Assembly: GCA_012932865.1 (NCBI GenBank)
Contig: SAXG01000130.1
Location: 1-64,000, forward strand
Direction: 5' to 3'
Length of the DNA stretch: 64,000 nucleotides
Source of the DNA: Amylostereum areolatum
Lineage: Eukaryota > Basidiomycota > Agaricomycetes > Russulales > Stereaceae
Made by a program: the position numbers and the translations under genes. The notes beneath the pieces are model-generated. The model worked only from the letters and a program-made list of their open reading frames with translations. It was not told the origin of the DNA and ran no database searches. Positions 35,334-45,958 of the stretch are shown one piece after another (within the stretch, counting starts at the first letter, position 1; each line of letters opens with the position of its first letter).

Positions 35334-36055
35334 AAGTACGTCCACCTCCCTCGGCCGCCGTCCATGCACGCTTATAATACGCGAAGAATATAGACAGTGC
35401 GATGTTCAGCCAGCACAACTGAGCACCATAAAGTATACTGATGGACCTGACCCTCTCGTCCAGACCCGGCGTCTCCTGACGCACCCCGACACGCGATGAC
35501 GACCCCCGCGCGCACAGACACCGCTGTCACAACCCTAAGCGCATGTTCGACGTCGCGGCCTGGAAAAACGTCCCCTACGCCCTCCACCGCGACTCTGCCC
35601 ACAGCATGCCCCGAGGTTTCGTCCTCATGAGCCCCACCCCCACCTCCACAAGCACCCCACCGCCTCCGACTACGGCAACACCCTCACCCCCAGTTTCGTC
35701 ACCGAGCCTGACTAGAGCTTCCTCTAGCAGTTTCGGTCCGTGCCGTCGTTCGCAGGCCGTTCACGGCGGTTCCTTTTTTTTCATCTGTATCTCCCGTCCC
35801 CGATGTATCGTTACCTTCGCTCGTTCTCCCTTCCCACTCGCTACTGGCGCATCCCCCCAAAATCGAGATCTTGTTGCATATTCCACCCTGCATCGAAAGT
35901 TCCTACGCCCAGCGTCCAGTGCGAAAGTCCACTTCCCAAAATCTATCCGTAATTCCAGCCTCGTCCAGCCTCTACCCTCATACAACGTCCACTCCCGTTA
36001 GCACACCTTCGCCCGCACTGTTCTTACCTCCTTGCCCGCGGTCGCCCGCCCGCCC
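35334..36055. other. region between transposon and importin-like gene
   Basis: No confident gene. A plus-strand frame from 35543 (MFDVAAWKNVPYALHRDSAH...) soon becomes Thr/Pro-rich low complexity. This is where the missing C-terminal third of the importin-like gene would be expected, and no trace of it is visible. Confidence 0.4.
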
Positions 36056-36505
36056 TCAGCCCCGTCCCAGTCCGAGAACGAACTCAGGCGCCCCCGGCAC
36101 CTCGTAGAAATGCGGGAGCAGCGGTACTTGCTCGTTCGTGCACGGCTCGACGGACTGCAAAAAGTCCGCACCCGTCGCGGCGAAGAGGGGATCGATCGTG
36201 TCCGCCGCGATGGCATTGGATGGGCACGATCCAGAAGCGAAGGCGGCCGCGACCTCTGCGTCGGACACTGCGAAACGCACGGCGGGCTCCTCGCCGCTTT
36301 CCTCGGGCTTGCAGCAGTTGATAAGGTCCGGGACACACGCAGAGAGAGACGGACCGAATTCCTCCCCAAACACGCGGGCCATGACGCCAAGGAGGTGGAA
36401 CGCGCTATACGTCTCGATGTCCCGGAACGCCTGCCGCATGATGTCGGTGTAGTACGGGCGGAAGACCTCCTTGCCGACCACCTCCGCAAAAGTGCCAACG
36501 GCCCA

Positions 36506-36799
36506 CATCAGGAAAAACCTCCCTTACTAAAATCAACAAATCCAGCAAATTAGCGCTAGTTAGAGGGGGACCTTCCTAAAGTGAACTAACGGGCTCTATT
36601 CTCACAAAACCCCGTACACATTTCGATGCACCGTCGTCGACATTGACCTCATATTTGCACTTCAAATACATAGTTGAGGCCAGAAGGGTGACAGGGACCT
36701 ACGTTGACGTAGTGCCTTGCAGGTTGGCAGCGGGAACAGGGAATTAGGAAGGTCCCCCTCTAATTAGTAGATTTTTAGTAAGGGAGGTTTTTCCTGATG
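36506..36799. mobile_element. short TIR element (MITE-like) inside the importin-like exon
   Basis: A 294-bp insertion with inverted ends CATCAGGAAAAACCTCCC and its exact complement, followed inward by a second inverted block (AGAGGGGGACCTTCCTAA). Removing it restores the coding text R-T-M-W-A-V-G-T-F. The flanks give CA on each side, a possible 2-bp duplication; a longer imperfect duplication cannot be excluded. No coding capacity. Only one copy is in this window. It is unrelated to the 1.1-kb element. Confidence 0.85.
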
Positions 36800-37795
36800 C
36801 ACATGGTCCTTCCGTGGAGCTCCTGCTCTTCGCCCTCGCCCCCGCTTGTGAGCACGAGCAAGGGCATGAGACGCTCCATGGTGGGCGCGAAGTACGGCAG
36901 GAAACGCTCCTTAGATGCCTCCGCCACACTGCCGATCGCATCAATTACAACGGTCTTGACGGGCAGGGGTGCGGTTTCGAGCAAGCCCGGGAGATGTTCC
37001 ATGACGAGCTGGAGGTACTGGCCGATGGGGTTCTCGAGGATCTTGAGGAGACCGTCGAGAGCGGTGACGGCCGAGAGTTGAGTGGCAGGGTCGGAGACGA
37101 GGGTCACGATAGCCTATATGCTGGTGAGCTGATGGCGAAACGCTGGACGTGGATGAAGAAGGCGTACCGGAATAAGTGCGGCGTGGTGGGTCCTGCACTC
37201 ATCCTCGAGCACCCAGCACAAGCGGCTAACTGTGACACAGGAAGCCTTGCGCACGCCGGCGTCGGGATCTTGCAGTCCAGCATCGATGATGGGCCACATT
37301 TGGTCCATGAGCGGGGTCATGAACTCGCTGCTACCCTCCACAGAAATGCCAAGGGCGAGCATGGCACCGCGGCGATGGTCGTCATCGGGAGAAGCAAAGT
37401 ATTCTTGGAGGATCGTGCGGAGAGGCGGGAAGACCTCGGAGGGAGGGAGCGTCGTCGAGAGGGCGTCGATGATGTGGAGAGTCGACTGCGAGGTTGTCAG
37501 TATGCATCCAGCGGGGTAGAGTGCGATGAACTTACAATAGACGGGGCGTCGATCGCATGGTCGGCGTCCTCCGGCTCTGGCTCGGTCGTGATGGGCATGA
37601 GACCTTCGAGAATCGTCGCGGTCAAGTTGTTGGCTTGGATTTCGGATGTTCCGCTACAAAGCGATCAGCGGTACCACAAGGTAAGCCGGTGGGGAATACA
37701 TACTACTGCCAGACAGTCCATCTGAGCCCATCGAGCGCGAGGACACGAAGCTCATCGTCGTAGCCGCGGTTGGCACCGCATTGGAGAAGAAATTG

Positions 37796-39021
37796 GGTCA
37801 ATTGAGGTATGTGCAGTCTGAGAAGGGGTTTTTCCTGCGACGCGAGTCAAGCCTTGAAGACGCACAAGGAACATGGGGACGTACGAAGATAAGCAGAGTC
37901 TTGAAGACGCCGAAGAGGTGTTTTGCGTTGGCATCATCGCCAAGGTCCAATGTTTGCTGCACAGCCTCGACCATGCCCGGAAGAAGAAGCTGGAACGCTT
38001 CCTGGCGCCGGCGGAAACACGTTAGCGCAGACAACGAAGCGAACTGAATGAGTAATGCTCACGACCATGCTCTTATCATTGGCGTCGATGTGTCCGGCAA
38101 CCGTGCCCAATGCCCTGGGCGACGTAAGCGACTGCACGACTACAAGGCTCAGGGCAACTTACCTGACGGTAGTGACGCGCACCATGTTGCTCTCCGGATC
38201 GCGGAGGAGGATGTCAAAGAGCGGTATGAGGCTGGGGAGACGGTCTTCGAAGTCCTCGGCGATGTATTCGAGGAAAGTGAAGAGGATGTACACGCCGACT
38301 TCACGGTGGTACGCTTGGGACGAGACGCAGGTTTCCTCGAGGAAGGGAACAAGCTGATCCCAGGACTGTGCGGGGACCTCCATGTTGGCGATGGCGGCAA
38401 TAACATGGGGGAGGAATTGGGCAAACTGGGGTATGTGCAGACTGAGGAGGGGCTTTTCCTGCAACACAAGTCAGGCTTTAGAGGAACGCAATGGCATAGG
38501 GACGTACAAGGATGAGCAGAGTCTCGAAAAAGTCGAAGAGAGGTTGTGCGCTGGCGTCGTCGCCAAACTCCAGCGTTTGCCGCACGACGTGGACCATGCC
38601 CGGAAGGACGAGCTGAAACGCTTTCTGCACCAGCAGAAAACGCATTAGCGCTCGCAAGTAGGCGAAAGGAACGCCGAACGCTCACGATCTCATCGACATC
38701 GATGTTTTCGACAATCGTGTCCAATGCCCTGGGTGGCGTGAGTGGGTCCACGGAAACAGGGCGCCAGGCGACTCACCTGTCGGTGGTGACGCGCAACCTG
38801 TTGCTCTCCGGGTCGCGGAGAAGGCTATCGAAGAGCTGCAAGAGGCGGGGAAGACTGCTTTGGAAGCCCTCGACGACGTCTTCAAGGAGGGTGACAAGCA
38901 TGTACAGGCCGGCTTCACGGTGGGACGCTTGGGGCGATATACAGGTCTCCTCGAGGAAAGGAATGAGCTGATCCCAGGTTTGCATAGGGACCTCCATGCC
39001 GGCGATGGCGGCAATCACGTG
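37796..39021 (-). repeat. tandem in-frame exon duplication, two units of about 613 bp
   Basis: Unit 1 (39021-38409) and unit 2 (38408-37796) each encode VIAAIA(G/N)MEVP ... WDQL(I/V)PFLEETC ... LLRDPESN..RVTT.R, then a short exon, then (K/E)AFQL(V/L)LPGMV...QTL..GDDA, then EKPLL.LHIPQ..QFL. Intron positions and reading frame are kept. The units differ clearly in protein sequence, so the duplication is not recent. Confidence 0.9.
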
Positions 39022-39576
39022 GGCGGTGGTGTAGCGAACGAGTGCACTGCGACGCGTGAGCCTGAGTGCGCAAAAATGTTGGGCATGATAGAACGTACTT
39101 TGACTCGTTGAGAACGAGTTTGGGAAGGTCGGCCTTGATTTGCTCGCGATCGGCCTCGGGGACCTGAGTCCAAAGATCATCGCCGTCCTGGGAGACGCGC
39201 TTGAGCATCTCGACGCCAGCAAGTTGACGGATCTAGAGTCGGGACGTGGAATCAGTGGATGGCAGTACCGATGCCGGCGGTGGCAGACTGACCGCGATCT
39301 CGGGGGAGCTCGCAATGATGTTTGCGAGAGCAGGAATACATGCTGGATATTTGTAGAACTCCCTGTCCAACTGCGCTGTTGCCTGGAATCCAGAGAGGTA
39401 AGACAACGCTCAAGCGGGTGATAAAAAGGAGAGACGGCGGACAGCTTTGAGTTGGACGGTATCGTCGGCGGTGGACTGCACGAGCAGGTTGTGCAACTCT
39501 TGGATGTAGTTCGGCTGACAAATTGGGGATCAGAGGTTCGACGACGATGCGGAAATAAAAAAAGACGCACATCCAT

Positions 39577-40979
39577 GGGGCAAAGAGTCGTGAAGCAGGT
39601 GGGGGAAGCGAAGGAGGAGGTAAAAATCGAGGATGATGGACTGTATGTTTATATAGTACTGCGATTCAGATGACTCGAACGTGTACCGGAAGTCGGGACG
39701 TATCAGCAATTTTGTTACGTAGTACCTGGGACTTCCCATCCAATTCTTGATCGTGTGAACGGTTTGGAGGACGGTGCGACTCGGGCGTGTTGGGATCTGG
39801 TTGAGGTGAGGGAGAGGTGTCCTGCTCGTAGGATTGAAGTAAGTATGCACTATGAGAAAAAAATGGATGGTATCAAATGTGTGGCCCGGGGCAACTTGAA
39901 CGAAAGTACAGGAGAGAAATGTTCCGCATATACATGTATGGATTGGTACTGCCTGCATGGAGACCGTGAGTCCGATAGGGGATACAAGACTTACGTCACA
40001 GGCGCTGAAGACATTGCTTCCGAGCCCCCTCGCTGCTGCGGCCTGCCGACTCAAGTACTCAGCGCCAGCGCTCAGCGCTCAGCGCTCAGCCTTTGCCCAT
40101 GCCACCTCCTCCATTCCTTCGGCTTCTCCATGCTTCGTGAGCCTTCCAACAGCGTCTGGTACAGTCGTCGAGGTGGCTTGGTTCGTAGACGTCATTTGCG
40201 ATTTGTGGACTCCGACTCTTGCAGAACCCTCATGGCGATCGTACAAAACTTAGCTTCAACACTAAGGACGGTTCGGGAACTGTTCCGCGGAAAGCGAAGA
40301 ACCTCGACATCAACTGCGTAAGGCTCCGGCACCACGCCAAGGCCCTGAAGGATTCCATCGACCGTCTGGTACTGTACATGTGGAACCGTTTTGCGGAACG
40401 TACGGAACCAGGTTCCGCACGCGCTTGTCACGGCTGCATGATGGGTTTGAGTTCAAAGGTGCATCGTGTCGCGTAATGGCTTGATGCCATCGGGGTTGGG
40501 GAATGCAATGAAAATTGTGCTAGGGTTGGTGTAGTTGTCGGCGGGGATAGGCGAAGGTGCGAACGGAGTGGAGTGGAGGGGGCCCGGGAGGGAAACGGTG
40601 GGTGAAGACGAAGACCATAGCCCCAAGTTATGAATTTAATTTATCAAACCTCCGAAGCAAACTTCCTCACTTGGACCTTGGTGCACCTGAGGATACACGA
40701 CATTTATCAGTGAGATCTTCGCTTTCGACCCAGCCTGTGCCCGTGTGTCAACTACCTTCAGAAAACTTCGCGTCGGGTAATAGACGCAAGGTCCGACAAG
40801 AACCCAGTTCGAGCGTAAATCTCCCAATCCGAGGCATCTGCCAGTGTGGGCTTGCTGTCACTGAATTGGATCGCACCAGGATTTACCTCGAATGGTAGAT
40901 GCATTGGGGAACAGAGGCCGAGAACACAACAGAGAGTTTTCACGGGTACAACCAGAGCTGCATTGGGTGTTACGAGATA
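39577..40979. other. intergenic, with low-scoring minus-strand frames
   Basis: Includes the promoter of the importin-like gene. Minus-strand text at 40758-40943 (VNPGAIQFSDSKPTLADASD) and 40192-40431 is protein-like but unrecognised and lacks a clear gene structure. A small tandem repeat lies at 40067-40090. Confidence 0.4.
40067..40090. repeat. short tandem repeat of cagcgct/agcgctc
   Basis: The 7-mer agcgctc repeats about three times in a row after a related agcgcc unit. A minimal array; length polymorphism would be expected. Confidence 0.7.
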
Positions 40980-42640
40980 TCACGACGATTGCACGGATAC
41001 AATGGTCCCACGCATGCCCTCCAATATGCAGTGTACGAGCGCAGTATGGTCGCCCTTATATGCCTGCAACCCACGATGAGCTTTCGAGAGAGAACACGCT
41101 AAATTTCGGCCCGGAAACAACGCTCGCATACCTTATTGATCGCGGAATAGTAGTCCGCACGCTGCGTCAAGCCGATGGAGATGGGAGGATAGCCGTGTTG
41201 CATTAGAGGAATGGAAGCAAGCAGCCGCGTCAAGCGTCCGTTCCCGTCCTGCGCAGGACCGCAAGTTAGCACGTACTCGAGGCGAGACTGAGCCGACTGA
41301 AAAATGCCTACGTCGAACGGGTGGCAGGTGGCAAGTATGAGATGAAACCAGCTCGCGGTCGCGAAAGGGTTCTTCCACGACTTGATCCATTGCTTCAAGA
41401 ATAGTGAGTGGGACGACGGGAACTGGATGTCCTATGAAAATTTTACCTTGGCCATCGTACAGATGTATTCCAGCTCGTGATCGACCTCAGGAAACGGGCA
41501 ACACTGCACGTCGTAAACGCCCGTTATGATGACCGTTTTTCGCGTTTCCGTACGCGTCTTGCCAGCGGAAACGTAGTGAAGTTCGTCGGTAAATCGACAC
41601 GTCTTCATGAGGCGCGCGTGAATGTCGCAGATCGAGGTCTTGTCGAGGTTCGCGGGGTCTGTGACGAAGGGGCTCAGGAGCTCGTATGCCTGATAAGAAT
41701 TACACCTCACGTCAAAAGCGACGAGGGCGTCGAGACGAATCAACCACGAACCGCCAAAGTATCCCCCAAAATGCTCTTGATCTTGGCCGGGTCCTTGAGC
41801 GCGCTTTCTGGGAGATAGTTGACTACACCATCCGAGATTCCCCGTCGGATAAGGTCTTGCGTTGACTGCACGAAAGTGAAAAAAACTGAGAGCAAAAGGG
41901 AGGTCGATACTGGAAGGAACGGACCGTTTCGGTGATAAGAAAAGTACTTTCGACGTGATTTGTTTCAATAGCGAGCTTCTTCAGATACTTCACAACGAAA
42001 TCGGATGCCTCGAAGGTCACCCCGGTCGAGGCCTGCCACGCGTCTTTGACCTCTTGATGTCCCTCTGGGGGGTGCGGTAGATTTGTGGGAAATCGGTGCT
42101 CCCTGGTCGGTTTCCAAGTCTGATAGTAAGATCCTACCGATGGGACGGGTGAGCTCGCCGAGATAAGAAAATGAAGCGATGCTACTTCGTTGCGACTCGA
42201 TAAAGGCTCTATGCACCTGCGCGTCGATCTCTGTAGCATATCTTCGAACAAATTTATCCAAAGCCTCGTCGACAATTCCCATCTGGGACAAGATATCCTG
42301 AGCCTGATGGGGTTAGTGCGCTATTATCGGCGCGTAGAAAAAAGGAACCAGACGTATATTTACCTTGCGAAAAAAGCCCACGGCAATGGCCCCGGATCTT
42401 AACGAAGCGTGCACTTCAGCCAGTCGAACCAGGAGAAAGGGATGCATGTCGGTATAAAGCTCGACCATCTCCTCGTAAAGCAGCATCTTCGACGGCTGAT
42501 CGAGCGCGGCGGCAAACTTCAGCCTCTCATGGTCTGCTGAGGAAATGACGCTTGGTATTGCCTGCGAGTTTGATAGTTTATATAGCGCGAAAAAAAAGAC
42601 CGACGCGCACCTGCAACACGGGTGTTTCGTAGTAGGACAT
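40980..42640 (-). CDS. Fic domain protein (putative AMPylase/deAMPylase)
   Basis: Seven introns; the frame is open throughout. It begins MSYYETPVLQ (30-nt first exon). The N-terminal helical part contains SKMLLYEEMVELYTDMH and ALDKFVRRYATEIDAQV. Then comes ETNHVESTFLIT, whose T-N-H-V-E resembles the class II inhibitory helix [ST]xxxE[GN] with Ser in place of the last Gly/Asn. About 150 residues later the Fic motif is split by an intron as HPFD|DGNGRLTRLL, giving HPFDDGNGRLTR, a perfect HxFx[D/E]GNGRxxR. It ends CILEGMRGTIVSVQSS, stop at 40980-40982. Fic enzymes move AMP from ATP to target hydroxyls; the target is unknown. No signal peptide, so cytosolic. It resembles the fungal-type Fic family I recall from mushrooms. 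Confidence 0.9.
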
Positions 42641-43049
42641 GGTGGCCCCAGTTGAAGAGAGTCGGGATTCAAGTTCCCACGATTCAGACTAGGTAGAGTT
42701 TCAAATTTAGCGCGATTAGATTAGATGACGGTGTGTCATGTACATAGAAAAACATTGAACTCTGTTTATGACATATCATTTAGATTATTGTTGGATGCAA
42801 GTTGGATGGATGCACGGAGGACTACTTCCTTCCATCAAAAAGAGGTAAGTGTTTGAACTTAGATCAAGCACGTATGCCGCGCTTGGCACGAGGTTGGTAG
42901 CGGGCGCTTAATATAAATGGATGTGAGTGCGAGTCAACGTGCTCATCAACATTCTCGCTCTGTTGGAGTCTGCCACCGTCCGCCCAGGACTTCGACTCAC
43001 AGCCGGTCTGCCTACTCTGAGTTTTGTCCCCCACTAATACCAGTGCCAT
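42641..43049. other. divergent intergenic region
   Basis: Lies between the Fic and F-box-like starts. AT-rich around 42700-42790. No gene seen. Confidence 0.45.
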
Positions 43050-44838
43050 ATGGGTGGATGTCGGGCGTCGGCGAGCGTGTGGCCAAATGGTGGCCAGAAT
43101 AGAGGCTCAACGTCGTGGTACGTCGTGTTCAGTGCCTTCCCTACGATACCACGTAACGTCCCGCCTGCCGTTGTATACAGTTTTTCACATTATTCACAGC
43201 CCGGAATTATTCAAGGATGGAACCAACCTAAGAAAGTATGGGTTCCTGTCGAACTCGTCCAAGAAATCGCATGCTGGCTTCCGACCGTGCGCGACATGTT
43301 CGCCTTCTCCCTGACCAACAAATCAATACACGCCTGTCTTCAATCAGACCTCCTTAGGAACGAACGTATGCTCCGAAACGGATGGGACGTCGTCGGACCT
43401 CCCCTAGGACGACCGGATCCATCCTGGGCCACCGCGCGACTAGGCTGGCCCTCCCGTCCAGACCTGCACTATGGCGATGCGTACAGTTTATTTTTCCGCT
43501 CAAAGGACGCCTCGGGCCCGTTTCTGGTCTATCCTTTCCACGGGGGCGACGAGCTTCCCGGGCCGCCGAGAGAACCCCTCCGCCAATTGTGCTGGCCGGA
43601 TTGGGGCCACGAGCTCGTACATTTCGCGATGGACGGATATCCAGCGGAGACGGCAAGCTATGCCTACTGGGCGCGCGTACGCATCATCGACGGCGGCAGC
43701 GCTTTTATATGGATGCAAGGGGCCGCCACGGTCCTCCCTGGTATTCTCCAGTCACGCAGTACGTTTGGTTTGGTTTCACACCCTTGAAGAGCTCAAACGC
43801 TGATACATATATGATATTTAATTTGCATGCCGCACAGAGGGTCACAACGCATGCCGACTCTTCCACCCTGATTTCGTCGTGATCTGGAACAAGGCCCTTC
43901 GCGCCCTCGTCGGCCTAGTTTGCTTTTCACCCCGAGCCAGAATTATCGACGCTCGCATTCTCGGGCTGCCCGAGATCAGTTCAGTCATTGAGGGTGACGC
44001 CATCCGGCTCGAGAGCTTCGCATTCGGGATGCTCCACGCGCTGCTGAGGCGCGTCAACTCCAGTGAGGATGCAAGCGACGGTGGGTGCTCGTACGGGCGG
44101 GCGTCTCTCGAATTGGGAAACGTGGACGAGGCGTGGGCGGCGCTGCGCGACGCCATCTGGAGACGGCGCTTGAAGACGACGTTCCGATGGCTTTTCGACC
44201 TGACTAGCACGTTTCGACGTTTTTCAGTTACATCCGTTGCACGTCGACATGCGGTATGCGACCTTGTCCAAATTCTCTTGTCGACCATGACGGCTGAAAC
44301 GAGTCACTTGGACGATGACCAAGCCTCTTCTTCCACAACTGGGCTGCGTCTTCCTTCCCGTATCCCGGAGCCACTCTGGAACGACATCAATCGAAACTCG
44401 GAATTATCGAAGCGTGACACACCCGTGCTTTTCCCGCTCTACTTCCAAGTGACCGCGCTAGCCAACCTGAAGAGCTCGATGACGCTCGAATGGGAAGGGT
44501 ACCACATCGACGATTGGCCAGCCGCAGGATCCAACCGCGTCCAGTATTTTTCCTTCGTGCTCGCCCTTGAAACCGTATCTCCAGCACAAATGGCCTGGTC
44601 GGGCTCGGATGCGAACGGTTGGGGGATCGCGGGATATATGATGGACGACGGGAAAGTCAGTATGGCGCGCCGCCCTCCTGACGCTAACTTCAGCGGCGAC
44701 AGCAGAATATACTCCGGCGTCGCGAACCCGTTTGGAATGTCGGGAAGATGGGATTATCGCAACAGTTATACGAGACCGTTGAGTGGAGGATGGTGGTGGG
44801 TCTGGCCCAAGGCCTGGTCCTCGCCGAAGGCTACATGA
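43050..44838 (+). CDS. F-box-like protein 2
   Basis: The F-box-like segment VPVELVQEIACWLP..DMFAFSLTNKSIHACL lies about 60 residues after the first in-frame ATG, so the true start may be in a later or spliced exon. After one intron (43759 to about 43839) come FHPDFVVIWNKALRALVGL, a long middle region, LEWEGYHIDDWPAAGSN and the C-terminal signature GVANPFGMSGRWDYRN...GGWWWVWPKAW. It is paralogous to the genes at 3333 and 61377 but more diverged, and lacks their second intron. It would act as an SC(F) substrate adaptor; the substrate is unknown. Confidence 0.75.
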
Positions 44839-45958
44839 CAGTACTTACCTTCCATCATTCGGGCTTTGTCTGCGATGCCGCATGTTTGGAAGCAGCCTTT
44901 CACGAATGCGTACTAACCACATGTCGCCGTGCTCTCCAATGCCGTTGTATCTCCAGTATCGGAAACATGCTCTTTATACTTACAACCCCCCTGAAAGAGA
45001 CAACACTTGAATAACTAGAATGTAAAGTCCAAAAAATGCATCCTTGCTTCTGGACGTTCATGCATCATGTCTTCCGCCGTTCGAGCTTCAATCCGTAGCC
45101 GGTGGGGGATCACCGAGAAAGACATAGGTCAGACATCCGGGATTGAACACTATTCATAAGTACATTGGGCGTGAGTCCAGAAGGAAGGTCCTCATATACA
45201 TACGTAGGCCTTACGCGGCAGCTGCTTTGTTCCATCTGTCGCAGAGAAGACTGAAGCTCGAAAGCTTGAGTGAATGCTCATCGCTATGCCCGCCAGGACG
45301 CCCTGAATGCATCCTAAATCTCTGTATTCACATCGGCTCCCACCCCTCTTGCCCCGCGCATTCCGTGAAAGTGTATTTTTGTTTTCCTCACCTGACGCAG
45401 GATACATCTGCACAAATACCGCGTGACGACCATGAGAATGGGGATGGTCGATATGCGGAGGAATTTGACCGGCAGAAGAGAGTAATCGCGGGCGGGTGGA
45501 CGAAACACGTATTTATATATTTATATGGGGCTGCGCGCTCGAGCCTTCGTGATTGCAACTCCAGACGGATCTGAGCCTGCCTAGTTCCATCCGACGGCCA
45601 GACACACACCGGCCCCCACGCGGACTCAGCTCGGAGGCCGCAGCGTAAGTACTATAAAGTCGCGGCGCAAGTTCAAGGGGCCACGGAATCAGACACGAAG
45701 GAAACGGAACACACCAAATCGATGCAATCAAGGCCGTCGCTCTCGCGCAAGCCGGTGGTCGAAGACGACGTCGGCGCCGAGGCTTGGGCTGTCGACGTCG
45801 GGAACGGCGGCGGCGGGGCGCGCGTAAATACGGGCGGAGGTCACGTGCTGGAGGATAACGGGGGAGTCGGACATGTAGAACCGCATCAATCTCTCGTCTC
45901 TCGACTGCATCTCCCTCATGTCCGTCGCCAGCACACTTTCACTCACTCGACCAGCGCT
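44839..45958. other. long intergenic region
   Basis: About 1.1 kb without a recognisable gene. ctataaag at about 45651 is a possible TATA box but lies some 300 nt before the guanylyltransferase start. Confidence 0.4.

Larger units (their letters stand above)
36056..39576 (-). pseudogene. importin-4/Kap123-like karyopherin, rearranged and truncated
   Basis: The start exon is ATG GAT, then a short intron, then PNYIQELHNLLVQSTADD, the Kap123 N-terminus. It continues ACIPALANIIASSPEIA, IRQLAGVEMLKRV and a HEAT-repeat solenoid: VIAAIAGMEVPMQTWDQLI, ETCISPQASHREAGLYML, EPEPEDADHAIDAPS, EFMTPLMDQMWPIIDAGL. About 165 residues occur twice in tandem (separate entry). A 294-bp TIR element sits in the exon after EEQELHGRTM. 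The downstream sequence resumes MWAVGTFAEVVGKEVFRPYY, loses about 40 residues between PSNAI and AADTIDPLFAAT, and ends at 36056 soon after PLLPHFYE. The C-terminal third of a normal protein of about 1080 residues is absent. Kap123 imports ribosomal proteins and histones; this copy is probably a decayed paralogue. Confidence 0.85.

Noticed and set aside
39990..40200. Possible CsbD-like small stress protein on the minus strand
   Set aside because: Only general Ala/Glu/Lys composition fits; it contains a stop in the repeat and lacks the Gly/Lys motif pattern.
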